From Flavobacteriales bacterium UBA5081 (GTDB taxonomy: Bacteria; Bacteroidota; Bacteroidia; Flavobacteriales_E; Vicingaceae): DNA of 64,000 nucleotides. A program made the translations under genes and the position numbers. Location: NCBI GenBank assembly GCA_002415785.1, contig DIAJ01000033.1, forward strand, positions 3,090-67,089, in the 5' to 3' direction. The notes under the pieces are model-generated. The model worked only from the letters and a program-made list of their open reading frames with translations, did no database searches and was not told the DNA's origin. This document shows, one piece after another, positions 17,355 to 26,281 of this stretch. Within the stretch, counting starts at the first letter, position 1; each line of letters opens with the position of its first letter.

Positions 17355-18482
17355 TTAATTCTCCTGCTTCAACAATTTTACAGCTTCACCTACTCCAATT
17401 CTTTCACCATTGTAAAATGCTACTATAAAAGCATCTTCAAAGCCCTTTTCTTTGGCTTCATCCTGAAGCTTAGCAGCTTCTTCCCAATTTTCTTTTTCTC
17501 CATAAGTATATCTAAAAAGTCCACCTGCTTCGTAAAAAGATACGTCGTTTAAGCCTTTAAAGTTTTCAGCTGTGGGCTCTACCTTCTGACTACTTGTTAC
17601 TAATTGAACTTTAAACACCAAGCCCTCCTTTTCGCCTTTTATTTTTGCGGAAGGCTCCGATTCTTCCTCCTCAACTCTTTGAACGATCATGGCTTTAGAT
17701 TTACTTTCTATACTTTCTTTATAGTCTCTAAAAGCTCTATATATTGCAGAAGCCATATAATCCTGTCCAATATCCGACATTAGGAATTTCTCTTCATTGG
17801 CATTTGTTAAAAAGCCGGTTTCAATTAAAACTGAAGGCATAGTAGTTTGGTGCAAAACCCAGAACGGGGCCATTTTTACTCCTCGATCATGTCTTCCTAC
17901 TCTTTCTCTGAATTGAGTTTGTATTAAACTAGCAAAATAAATGCTTTGCTCCTGATGAGCACTTTGCATAATAGTCATGGCAATATATGATTCGGGAGAA
18001 TTAGGGTCGAAATTCTCATATCGCTCTTCGTAATTGTCTTCCAAAAGTATCGCTGAGTTCTCTCTTTGAGCGGCTTTCATATTGGCCTCTGTTTTGGCAT
18101 TACCCATTACAAAAGTTTCTGACCCATAAGCTGAAGGACTTGCTGCATTGGCGTGAATACAAATAAACAAATCTGCTTTATTTCGATTGGCTATGGCTGC
18201 ACGCTCGTCCAATTCCAAGAAAATGTCTTCTTTACGCGTATAAATCACATTAAGATTTTCAAACTTTTCTTCTAAATAAGCTCCTAATTTAAGTGAAATT
18301 GACAGCGCAATGTCTTTTTCATAACTGCTGGCACCTAAACAACCCTTATCTTTGCCACCATGTCCTGCATCAATAACGACCGTGTTCAAGGAACCAAAAA
18401 ACTCATTTTCAGTTTGCGCAACGGCTTGATTCAAGCCCAAGCAAAGTGCTGTAAAGATTAATAATCCGGCTACTTTCTTCAT
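17355..18482 (-). CDS. N-acetylmuramoyl-L-alanine amidase with SPOR-like C-terminus
   Basis: A 375-residue periplasmic hydrolase that cuts the peptide from the glycan strand of peptidoglycan, usually at cell division. I chose the ATG at 18482 because it gives a proper signal peptide (MKKVAGLLIFTALCLGLNQA); an upstream in-frame ATG would add 50 residues without a signal. Amidase_3 motifs: VVIDAGHGGKDKG with zinc ligand His41, the Glu in YEKDIAL (55), IHANAA with His110, and the catalytic Glu in LIETGFLTN. The C-terminal 85 residues (VFKVQLVTSS, then FEDAFIVAFYNGERI) resemble a SPOR septum-binding domain. It is first in a four-gene operon and divergent from lptD. Confidence 0.92.
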   Translation of the reverse strand: MKKVAGLLIFTALCLGLNQAVAQTENEFFGSLNTVVIDAGHGGKDKGCLGASSYEKDIALSISLKLGAYLEEKFENLNVIYTRKEDIFLELDERAAIANRNKADLFICIHANAASPSAYGSETFVMGNAKTEANMKAAQRENSAILLEDNYEERYENFDPNSPESYIAMTIMQSAHQEQSIYFASLIQTQFRERVGRHDRGVKMAPFWVLHQTTMPSVLIETGFLTNANEEKFLMSDIGQDYMASAIYRAFRDYKESIESKSKAMIVQRVEEEESEPSAKIKGEKEGLVFKVQLVTSSQKVEPTAENFKGLNDVSFYEAGGLFRYTYGEKENWEEAAKLQDEAKEKGFEDAFIVAFYNGERIGVGEAVKLLKQEN

Positions 18483-18515
18483 TTTTATGATAAACTCAAT
18501 TATAAATATTTTAGT

Positions 18516-18523
18516 TAGTTTTG
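18516..18523 (+). promoter_or_regulatory. Probable -7 box for lptD
   Basis: TAGTTTTG matches TAnnTTTG on the plus strand. If used, transcription starts near 18530, which rules out the first in-frame ATG at 18487 and favours a start at or after 18571. Confidence 0.4.
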
Positions 18524-18551
18524 AGGCCGATTTCAATAGCTGTGTTTTATA

Positions 18552-18559
18552 CAAAAATA
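18552..18559 (-). promoter_or_regulatory. Probable -7 box for the amidase operon
   Basis: The minus strand reads TATTTTTG (TAnnTTTG), 69 bases before the amidase ATG. An identical minus-strand box lies at 18584-18591. The two divergent promoters would overlap with the lptD promoter in the same 80 bases. Confidence 0.4.
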
Positions 18560-18570
18560 GCATTATCAGT

Positions 18571-21189
18571 TTGCGTTTGAATTCAAAAATAGTAAGGGTT
18601 TTCACCCTTCCAATGTTAATAACTATCTTCACTCATTTTTCGCTTCAGGCGCAAGAAGGCAGTCAGCTGCAATTAAATCAAGCTAAAGCAGATAGCACAA
18701 CTTCTATCGATTCTACAATAAGTCAAGTGGATTCTACTGCTGCCGACTCCAGCAAAAGCGATACCAATTATATTTCTAAAGATGCCATTGAGGCAAAAGT
18801 TGATTATGTAGCAGAGGACTCTATGCGCATAGACATGTCGACTGAAAAGGTTTTTCTTTATGGTGAAGCTCAAGTAAATTATGAAGACATTCAATTGAAT
18901 GCAGATTATATAGAGTTAGACATGAAAAACAATACGGTTTTGGCAAATGGCCGGCCGGACAGTAGCGGAGAAATGGTGGGTATGCCCATTTTTAAAGAAG
19001 GTGCCCAAGAGTATGAAGCCGGAAAAATGACCTATAATTTTAAAACCGAAAAGGGAAAAATTATGGAAGTTAGAACGCAAGAAGGTGAAGGCTTTATAAA
19101 AGGGAATGAAGTAAAGAAAACAGGTAAAGACATTATGTACATTCGCAATGGTTACTACACCACTTGTAACCATGAAGACCCTCACTTTTCGTTGGCTACT
19201 TCTAAATTAAAAATTATTCCAAACGATAAAATTGTCACCGGTCCTACAGTTTTAAAAATTGGAGATATACCAACCCCTTTAGGCTTGCCTTTTGGTTTTT
19301 TCCCCAACAAAAAAGGACGCTCTTCCGGTATTCTCATTCCAACTTATGGAGACTCTCGTCGACTGGGTTTCTTTTTAAGAGATGGAGGGTTTTATTGGGG
19401 GGTAAATGACAATATGGATGTAAGCCTTACTGGTGATGTTTATACCTTGGGAAGTTGGGGTGCTAAGGCTGAAACTCGCTATGTTACTCGATATAAATAT
19501 AGTGGAAACTTAAACTTGAGTTATGCAAATATTAGAAACGGCTATCCGGAGTTTCCTGATTTTGTAGAAAGCAATGAATTTTTTGTGCGCTGGAATCACA
19601 GTCAGGATGCTAAGGCCCGACCCGGCAGTCGGTTTTCTGCCAATGTAAATGCCGGTACGCGAAACAACTTCGTAAATAACCTCAACTCTTTTACGCAAGA
19701 TTATTTAACCAACACTTTCCAATCAGCCATTTCTTACACCAACTCATTTCCAGGAAGACCATTTAACATGACCATTAGTGCTCGACATAACCAAAACACC
19801 CAGAACGGTGCTTTTAATATGAGTTTGCCAGATGTTTCTTTAAACATGACACGTCAATACCCTTTTAAATCCTTTGGAAAAATTGGCAACGAATGGTGGA
19901 GAAGCATATACAAAAACCTTGGACTTAGCTATTCCGGTAATGCGACGAATCAACTGCAAACCAATGATAGCAACTTAGCAATTAACCGAATTCCTGAGCT
20001 TAGCAAAGACTTTAGAAGTGGTATGAGACACAACATACCTATCAGCACTTCTTTTAAGATGTTTAAATTTTTTAATTTAAATCCAACTTTCAATTACAGC
20101 GATGTTTGGGCATTTAGAACCTTTAGAAGGTCGTATGATGCTGAAACAAATCAAATAGTTAGAGATACTGTCAACGGTTTTGAACGTGGCGGCAGCTACA
20201 GTTTAAACACTGCAATGACCACAAAGCTGTATGGAATGTACCAGTTTAGAGGCGGACCTGTTAGAGCTATTCGCCATGTAATGACTCCTCAGGTTTCTTT
20301 TAATTATCAGCCGGAAATTACCACGGGACAAAGAAATTATATTGATGCAAACGGTCGTGAAGTGGAGTATTCTATTTTTGATGGTGGCGTTTATGGAAGT
20401 CCTTCTCGTAGAGCTAGCGGAAGGGTTGGCTTTAACTTACTGAACAACTTAGAAATGAAGGTTCGCAGTAAATCCGACAGTAGTGGCTTAAAAAAGGTGA
20501 CCATTTTTGAAAACCTGGGCTTCAGCACAAATTACGATTTAAACGCCGACTCTCTAAATTGGGCTCCAATAAGCATGAATGGTAGAACGAGAATTGGGCA
20601 ATTTTTTACCTTGCAGTTTAACGGAACATTTGACACATACGGATTAGACAGTGCCGGAAGAAAAATTGATGAAAGCTGGAAAGAACAGAGCGGAAAGTTA
20701 GCTAGACTAACTAATGGTTCATTGGCTTTAAACTTTAGGTTGCAAGGAGGCAAAAAGAAAAATGGAAAGCAAGAAAACAAAGACAAAGAAAGTGAATATG
20801 GTACCGATGCAGAGTTGGAACACATAAACGCTAATCCTGAGCAATACATTGATTTTTCTGTACCTTGGTCGCTAAGTGTAAGTTATAATATTCGATACAA
20901 TAAGCCTTCCTATGAAGAGTTTATTACTCAAACTTTAAACTTTAATGGAGATTTAACAGTTACCGACAATTGGAAAATTGCTTTTAACTCAGGATGGGAT
21001 TTTGAGCGACAAGATTTCACATATACTTCTGTAAGCATTAACCGCGATTTACATTGTTGGCAATTGGCCATTAACTGGGTGCCTTTCGGACCTCGTCAGA
21101 GTTATATGGTTACTTTGAATGTAAAAGCCTCTGTTCTTCAGGACTTGAAACTTAACAGAAGAAGAGATTACTACGATGTAATACAATAA
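18571..21189 (+). CDS. lptD: LPS assembly outer membrane protein LptD (OstA-like)
   Basis: LptD is the outer membrane barrel that, with LptE, inserts lipopolysaccharide into the outer leaflet. The protein (about 870 residues) has an N-terminal OstA/LptA-type jellyroll (EKVFLYGEAQVNYEDIQLNA, ADYIELDMKNNTVLANG, then YEAGKMTYNFKTEKGKIM) and a long barrel of repeated amphipathic strands. The start is uncertain. An ATG exists at 18487 but gives no signal peptide. The TTG codons at 18571 or 18577 give a good one (RLNSKIVRVFTLPMLITIFT ... LQAQ), and the ATG at 18613 gives one that is too short. I prefer TTG at 18571. A hairpin terminator follows at 21191-21220. Confidence 0.88.
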   Translation: MRLNSKIVRVFTLPMLITIFTHFSLQAQEGSQLQLNQAKADSTTSIDSTISQVDSTAADSSKSDTNYISKDAIEAKVDYVAEDSMRIDMSTEKVFLYGEAQVNYEDIQLNADYIELDMKNNTVLANGRPDSSGEMVGMPIFKEGAQEYEAGKMTYNFKTEKGKIMEVRTQEGEGFIKGNEVKKTGKDIMYIRNGYYTTCNHEDPHFSLATSKLKIIPNDKIVTGPTVLKIGDIPTPLGLPFGFFPNKKGRSSGILIPTYGDSRRLGFFLRDGGFYWGVNDNMDVSLTGDVYTLGSWGAKAETRYVTRYKYSGNLNLSYANIRNGYPEFPDFVESNEFFVRWNHSQDAKARPGSRFSANVNAGTRNNFVNNLNSFTQDYLTNTFQSAISYTNSFPGRPFNMTISARHNQNTQNGAFNMSLPDVSLNMTRQYPFKSFGKIGNEWWRSIYKNLGLSYSGNATNQLQTNDSNLAINRIPELSKDFRSGMRHNIPISTSFKMFKFFNLNPTFNYSDVWAFRTFRRSYDAETNQIVRDTVNGFERGGSYSLNTAMTTKLYGMYQFRGGPVRAIRHVMTPQVSFNYQPEITTGQRNYIDANGREVEYSIFDGGVYGSPSRRASGRVGFNLLNNLEMKVRSKSDSSGLKKVTIFENLGFSTNYDLNADSLNWAPISMNGRTRIGQFFTLQFNGTFDTYGLDSAGRKIDESWKEQSGKLARLTNGSLALNFRLQGGKKKNGKQENKDKESEYGTDAELEHINANPEQYIDFSVPWSLSVSYNIRYNKPSYEEFITQTLNFNGDLTVTDNWKIAFNSGWDFERQDFTYTSVSINRDLHCWQLAINWVPFGPRQSYMVTLNVKASVLQDLKLNRRRDYYDVIQ

Positions 21190-21190
21190 A

Positions 21191-21220
21191 AAAGGTTGCC
21201 AAAACTGACAACCTTTCTTT
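21191..21220 (+). terminator. Terminator between lptD and the convergent SRPBCC gene
   Basis: AAAGGTTG (21191-21198) pairs with CAACCTTT (21209-21216), preceded by A residues and followed by CTTT. It may serve both converging genes. Confidence 0.65.
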
Positions 21221-21237
21221 AAGTGTTTTATAAACTT

Positions 21238-22269
21238 TTACTCTTCAATAAAATAATAAATATTCGTTAACCACTTAGAAGTGTCCGGCTCTTGAGAAGG
21301 GTCAGTGATATACTCTTCTAAAACAGTATTTGACATTGGTAGATTATTTTCTTCTAAATGCTGGTGAATAGCTTCATGTGCATCACCAAGTTTTTCATAA
21401 TCTCCAAAATAAGCAATTTTAAGTGCATTTCCACTCAAAGTAACTACAGTATACTTATCAAAATCAACCTCTTCAGTTGAAGTAAAAGGTACTGCAGCAG
21501 CCAATTCAGCTTCCATATTCTCTTCATCCCAATCGTAGTATATTCCCGAAGCAGCTCCGGCAACTTCAGTGGAAGGATTATTGCTCAACATCTGAAAAAT
21601 AGCTCCCAAATTTTCACTGTAAAACTTTTGCATATCAGCAAAAGCTATACGATCGCGAAAAGTAAGGTAGTTTGTTTCTTCAAAATTAACTGTCTCAATT
21701 TGATAAGAAGTTGCTTTCTCAGCAGCTTCTTGCTTGGCCTTTTCAACCAACTCTTTTAAGCTCTCAAGTCCTTTTTCATAGTCTTTTCCAATAGCCTCTT
21801 CCATATTAAAAAACAAGCCCATTATATTAAGCGGACGAGTCATTTCTGACTCAAAGCCCCAGCTAACTTCAACATTCCCCTCTTCTTCCTCCTCGATTTT
21901 AAAATAAGTATCGGCAGTACTTTCAAAAGGCTCAACAAAAGTGATTTTATGCTCAATCAGGTCTTCATCTGCTGAAATAATCTCCTGCTTACCCTTTCCT
22001 GCTTGTTCATTTCCTTCCCAATGAAAAGAAGTGCCAACTGCTCCATCTTCACCTTCAATTCTAGTTTCCATGTTTGTATCTAACTTCATCCAAGGCGACC
22101 ATTGATTCGATTTTTCGAAATAAAGTAAATAATCGTAAACAAGTTCTTTGGGAGCATCAATTTTTACCGAGCGTTCGGTTTTCATTTGCGTTGGAGCTAC
22201 AAAAGCAAGAATTGCAACAACAACGATAATCACTAATAGGATTACACCTATAATCTTTAATACTTTCAT
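21238..22269 (-). CDS. SRPBCC (START-like) plus GyrI-like ligand-binding protein
   Basis: A 343-residue protein with one N-terminal membrane anchor (IIGVILLVIIVVVAILAFV, about residues 5-24). An SRPBCC hydrophobic-cavity domain follows (about 33-170, from RSVKIDAPKELVYDYLLYFE to VSWGFESE). The C-terminal GyrI-like domain (about 185-343, YQIETVNFEETNYLTFRDR and ending IYYFIEE) resembles the effector-binding domain of AraC/MerR regulators but has no DNA-binding part. The ligand is unknown. It is convergent with lptD. The protein is rich in Asp and Glu. Confidence 0.83.
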   Translation of the reverse strand: MKVLKIIGVILLVIIVVVAILAFVAPTQMKTERSVKIDAPKELVYDYLLYFEKSNQWSPWMKLDTNMETRIEGEDGAVGTSFHWEGNEQAGKGKQEIISADEDLIEHKITFVEPFESTADTYFKIEEEEEGNVEVSWGFESEMTRPLNIMGLFFNMEEAIGKDYEKGLESLKELVEKAKQEAAEKATSYQIETVNFEETNYLTFRDRIAFADMQKFYSENLGAIFQMLSNNPSTEVAGAASGIYYDWDEENMEAELAAAVPFTSTEEVDFDKYTVVTLSGNALKIAYFGDYEKLGDAHEAIHQHLEENNLPMSNTVLEEYITDPSQEPDTSKWLTNIYYFIEE

Positions 22270-22380
22270 TTTGGTTTGGTTTTAATGGTTGTGAAATGCA
22301 AATGTAAAATCTTTTTTAAAATGCGCAACAATTCAAGCTAGTGAACGTATACAAAGTATTTCTAGCAAACCTACCATCGC

Positions 22381-23880
22381 ATGTTTTCAAAGCTGAAATT
22401 TCTGTTTCTCCTATTGTTTTTTGTAAAAATCAGCTTTGCTCAAAATCAAAGAATTGACTCCTTAAAACATTTGGCAATAGAAACAAATGATGATAGTTTA
22501 AAGGCATATTACTATGAACACATCGCCTTTCAGCAATCAAAAGATTTTCCGCATGAAGGTTTAGAGTTTGCACAAAAAGCACTTGACTTTGCTGAAAAAT
22601 CAAAATCTACCAAGCGAATAGCCGGTGCTCAAGCTGCCTTAGCCTCTAACTATAGATCACTCTCAAGTTACTCAGAAGCAATCGACTTTAATTTAAAAGC
22701 TTTAAAAAACTACCGCTCTTTGGGCGACTCAGCTAGTGTAGCCGCCATATACAACAATTTGAGTTTAGTTGAGAATAAGTTGGGCAACTCATTAAAAGCA
22801 TTAGAATACAACTACTCTGCTTTAACGATTTATGATAAAATACAGCAAGGCAGAAACAAAGCCATTGTTAAGGAAAACATTGCCAATATTTACTTTAACA
22901 TAAAAGACTACCACCAATCAAAGAAATATTATAAAGAAGCATTAAGCACCTATCATTCTTTAGGCAATAAAGCCGATTTAGCTCGTTGCTATGGAAATAT
23001 TGCTCGCTTATTTCACATTTGGGAAGAATATGATAGTTCTAAAATTTATTTAAACAAATCTATTGCATTAAATAAAATAGAAGATAAAGAAGTAGGCTTG
23101 CTGATCAATTACAGTAATTTGGGTAATGTTTTTTTGGAAACAGACAAAATTGACAGTGCGCTACATTATTACTTTTTAGCCAACAAAACAGCCCATAGAT
23201 TAAATTTAACCAACTTCATTGCAACAACATCAGGCAACATAGGCACCGCCTATTTAACGGAATATAAAAATCATACTAAAGCTGAACAACTACGAAATGC
23301 AGAAAAATACCTAAAAAGGGCTGTAAGTTTATGCGATAGCATAGGGTTTGTGGCTCCAAAAATTGAGTTCTCAAAAGAGTTGGTAGAACTATATGAGTTA
23401 AAAAATGAATACCAAAAAGCATTTATTTTACTAGAAGAAACTAAGGCTGAAGAAGACTCGTTAAACAATTTAGAAAACAAAAAGGTCATTGCACTGCTTG
23501 AGCATCAAAGAGAGCAAGAGATTAGGGAAAATGAAATTGCTTTAAAAGACAAAGAAATTGAAATCAAACAACTGAATAACCAAAAAAGGTTACTTGGACT
23601 AATATTGGTAATCAGTATACTTTCAGTATTGATTTTAATTGGGACAGTGGTTTACATTTACCGTATTAAAAGGCATAAGTCACAAATGAGCGAGATAAAG
23701 CAGCTTCAATCACATGAGTTTAGAGGTCCAATTGCTTCTATGAAGGGGATTAGTAAACTTATGCGCCAAAGAGTTCAAGAAGGAAAAAAAATGGACGATT
23801 TAATTACAGCTGTATATGATTTGAGCGAAAAAATGGATAACATTGTTAAACGAATAATCAATAAATCAAATCATAACTAG
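22381..23880 (+). CDS. TPR histidine-kinase-like protein lacking the ATPase domain
   Basis: A 499-residue membrane protein. A signal peptide (ending near FAQ21) is followed by a periplasmic array of about seven TPR repeats (about 25-340), a coiled region, one membrane helix (about 404-427) and a short cytoplasmic tail. The tail contains an H-box-like motif SHEFRGPIASMKGI with the candidate phospho-accepting His445, then one more helix, and ends at residue 499. No N, G1 or G2 box of a HATPase domain exists, and the following 6 bases lead into a receiver gene. It could be phosphorylated by another kinase and pass phosphate on, like a histidine phosphotransfer protein. That is inference; the domain absence is seen directly. 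Confidence 0.85.
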   Translation: MFSKLKFLFLLLFFVKISFAQNQRIDSLKHLAIETNDDSLKAYYYEHIAFQQSKDFPHEGLEFAQKALDFAEKSKSTKRIAGAQAALASNYRSLSSYSEAIDFNLKALKNYRSLGDSASVAAIYNNLSLVENKLGNSLKALEYNYSALTIYDKIQQGRNKAIVKENIANIYFNIKDYHQSKKYYKEALSTYHSLGNKADLARCYGNIARLFHIWEEYDSSKIYLNKSIALNKIEDKEVGLLINYSNLGNVFLETDKIDSALHYYFLANKTAHRLNLTNFIATTSGNIGTAYLTEYKNHTKAEQLRNAEKYLKRAVSLCDSIGFVAPKIEFSKELVELYELKNEYQKAFILLEETKAEEDSLNNLENKKVIALLEHQREQEIRENEIALKDKEIEIKQLNNQKRLLGLILVISILSVLILIGTVVYIYRIKRHKSQMSEIKQLQSHEFRGPIASMKGISKLMRQRVQEGKKMDDLITAVYDLSEKMDNIVKRIINKSNHN

Positions 23881-23886
23881 TTTCTC

Positions 23887-24273
23887 TTGGGTAAAATTTT
23901 AGTAATAGATGACTCTTTCTACGATCAATTGATTTTTAAGGAAATCGTAGAGTCTTTATGGCCGGAAGCAACGGTTGCCACCGTCGACTCAGCGGAAGAG
24001 GCGATTGACTTTCTTTCCTTAAATGCAGAAAAAGCAGAACAGCTGCCGGATTATATTTTTCTGGATATTAAAATGCCCACTATGGATGGCTTTGGGTTTC
24101 TAAGTCACTACCCATCAATTTTGCAAAATATGCAGAAAAATCCAACTATTTTTATGTTGAGTTCTTCTCTAGATCCTTCAGACATTGAAAAAGCCAATGC
24201 TTCACCACATGTACATTCCTTTTTGGAAAAACCCATTAGCAATGAGTTTATTGAGGGGTTGAAGCAAAAGTAA
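23887..24273 (+). CDS. Single-domain response regulator (receiver)
   Basis: A 128-residue CheY-like protein consisting only of a receiver domain. Key residues are present: Asp8-Asp9 in LVIDDS, phospho-acceptor Asp60 in YIFLDIKMPTMDG, Ser92-93 in MLSSS and Lys115 in FLEKPIS. The start must be the TTG at 23887 (TTG GGT AAA ATT), because the first beta strand begins right there and the next ATG is deep inside the fold. The gene starts six bases after the stop of the TPR protein, so the two are co-expressed and presumably form a phosphorelay. No output domain is present, so it signals by protein contact or passes the phosphate onward. Confidence 0.9.
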   Translation: MGKILVIDDSFYDQLIFKEIVESLWPEATVATVDSAEEAIDFLSLNAEKAEQLPDYIFLDIKMPTMDGFGFLSHYPSILQNMQKNPTIFMLSSSLDPSDIEKANASPHVHSFLEKPISNEFIEGLKQK

Positions 24274-24338
24274 GCTTCAATTTAGAATTGTCGCACAATT
24301 GTCGTAAAGCACCTAATATTAAAGCAAACTGATTTTAT

Positions 24339-24346
24339 TAGCTTTG
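24339..24346 (+). promoter_or_regulatory. Probable -7 box for the FG-GAP T9SS gene
   Basis: TAGCTTTG (TAnnTTTG) ends 14 bases before the ATG at 24361. The same eight bases form the trmD box at 62686-62693. Confidence 0.45.
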
Positions 24347-24360
24347 TTAAAAAAGATGTT

Positions 24361-25710
24361 ATGTTATACAGAATCGCTTTATTGCTTTTAACGACTACCT
24401 ATTACTTTAGTAGTTTTTCGCAACAATTTACTCCCGTTCAAATCATTGATCAGGGTAATCATATAAGTGGAATAACATCAATAGAGACAGCTGACATTAA
24501 CAATGACAGCTTAATCGACATTATTGTTACTCAAGGTTACAATCGAGATCAGATTGCATATTACTTAAACCAAAGTCAAGGTAACTTTAGCACTATACAA
24601 CTAATTGATTCAAATGCATTAGATGTAGAAGTGGCAAAAGCTGTGGATATAAATGAGGATGGATGGCTGGATCTAGTTTCAATTTGTAGGTTTGATAGTA
24701 GTGTTTATTGGTATCCAAACGACACAGCAAGTTTTACACAAAAAATAAAAATTGATAGTGGTATTTTCCATTTAAATGACTTAGCTACTCACGACTTCAA
24801 TGGTGACACTCATGAAGATATTGTCGTAATTGGTCAACATAGTATTGATATCCACTTTGGTGATGGAAATGGCAACTTTACTAAAAATCATATTTTAACG
24901 ACTTCTACTTCTCCCAATATATTAGAGTGTATTGATTTAGAAAAAGTTGATATAAACAATGATGGAGATATGGATCTATTAGTGGCAGAAACCATTGGTG
25001 CAGTAATTTATACAAACAACGGAAATGGAGTATTTAGTCCACAAACTATTAACTCACAACCACTAACCGGCAACTTAGTGCACTCATTTGATATTGACAA
25101 CGATAGTGATTTTGATGTTTTACTTCGCCACGGAAACGGCAATTGGGAGCTTTACCGAAACAATGGGAATAATAACTTTACCTCATTAGGTAGCCGAAAC
25201 AATTTATCAAACATGTATTCAGTTCAATCAATGGATTTTGATAATGATAGTTTAGTCGATTTATATGGTACTTACCTGAACGAAAGCAATCTATACATGA
25301 ACGATAGTTCTCATAATTTCACAGTAAGCAGCACAGTTTACCAAAACAACAATATCAACTTCATATACGAATCAGACACTGCTGACCTTAATCGGAATGG
25401 AGAAACAGATTTTATTTTTGCTTCATTAAATGGCTATTTGGCATGGCATGAATTTAATACAACAACGACACTATCAGAAAATAAAGTAGAAAAAAAACAG
25501 ACACTATTCTATCCCAATCCGGCAAGTAACTTCATACAACTAGAAGAGAGATTTGACTACATCGAAATCTATAGTATAGGTGGGAAATTGTTAAAACAGC
25601 AAGAGAACTTTATAGGTCGGGTCTCAGTTAATGATTTACCTAAAGGTGCTTATTTAGTTAAGTTTTATCAAGCTAGGCAAGTTCAGTCAAGGGTTTTATT
25701 AAAAGAATAG
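24361..25710 (+). CDS. Secreted FG-GAP/VCBS repeat protein with T9SS sorting domain
   Basis: A 449-residue exported protein. After a signal peptide (ending near FSQ) come about seven beta-propeller repeats, each with an Asp-rich calcium-binding loop of the type D-x-N-x-D: DINNDSLIDI, DINEDGWLDL, DFNGDTHEDI, DINNDGDMDL, DIDNDSDFDV, DFDNDSLVDL and DLNRNGETDF. This is the integrin-like FG-GAP propeller. The C-terminus is a T9SS type A domain (LFYPNPASNF ... KGAYLVKFYQ). It probably binds sugar or protein at the cell surface; no catalytic motif is seen. Confidence 0.88.
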   Translation: MLYRIALLLLTTTYYFSSFSQQFTPVQIIDQGNHISGITSIETADINNDSLIDIIVTQGYNRDQIAYYLNQSQGNFSTIQLIDSNALDVEVAKAVDINEDGWLDLVSICRFDSSVYWYPNDTASFTQKIKIDSGIFHLNDLATHDFNGDTHEDIVVIGQHSIDIHFGDGNGNFTKNHILTTSTSPNILECIDLEKVDINNDGDMDLLVAETIGAVIYTNNGNGVFSPQTINSQPLTGNLVHSFDIDNDSDFDVLLRHGNGNWELYRNNGNNNFTSLGSRNNLSNMYSVQSMDFDNDSLVDLYGTYLNESNLYMNDSSHNFTVSSTVYQNNNINFIYESDTADLNRNGETDFIFASLNGYLAWHEFNTTTTLSENKVEKKQTLFYPNPASNFIQLEERFDYIEIYSIGGKLLKQQENFIGRVSVNDLPKGAYLVKFYQARQVQSRVLLKE

Positions 25711-25786
25711 ACTTCAATCAATTTCTTTACTTAAACTCATCCTTAGCTTATTTTTAGCTATCTTAGTTTTCTCAATTTGTATAATT

Positions 25787-26281
25787 ATGAGTCAAAGAAT
25801 CTTTTATGAGTCTCAACGCTTTAACCAATGGTGGATTTACTTAATAATGATTGTCATTTTTGCTTTTATGCTCTATGATCTAGTTATTGAGTTGAGTAAT
25901 GATGGAGCTAATGTCGCTTCAAACTCCTTTGGATTTTTTGTTTTAGCAGGAGTTGCATTTTTACTTAATAAGATGGTGCTCAAAACCAAAATTGACGAAA
26001 GTGGTATTCACATTCGATTCTGGCCTTTTTACATCAAAGAAAAAACTTTTGACTGGGAAAACATTGCAAGAATTGAAGTAAAAAAGTACAGTCCTCTAGC
26101 TGATTTTGGCGGCTGGGGATACCGAATTGGTTTTGGCGGAAAGGGCAAAGCTCTAAATGTAAAAGGGAATATGGGAATCCAGCTGCAGCTAAAAAATGGC
26201 AACAAAATCCTTATAGGTACTCAAAAGGGAGAAGAAGTCGAGCAAATTATTGAACTTTACAGGCGAAAAACTGAGGGATAA
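25787..26281 (+). CDS. Small membrane protein with PH-like domain
   Basis: A 164-residue protein with two membrane helices (about 16-35 and 46-65, WWIYLIMIVIFAFMLYDLVI and FGFFVLAGVAFLLNKMVL). A beta-rich cytoplasmic part follows (KIDESGIHIRFWPFYIKEKT, WENIARIEVKKYSP, GIQLQLKNGNKILIGTQKGE) that looks like a bacterial PH domain. Function unknown. It overlaps the rsmE start by one base (TAATG) and leads the apparent operon with rsmE, the DUF4159 gene and the methyltransferase. Confidence 0.8.
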   Translation: MSQRIFYESQRFNQWWIYLIMIVIFAFMLYDLVIELSNDGANVASNSFGFFVLAGVAFLLNKMVLKTKIDESGIHIRFWPFYIKEKTFDWENIARIEVKKYSPLADFGGWGYRIGFGGKGKALNVKGNMGIQLQLKNGNKILIGTQKGEEVEQIIELYRRKTEG

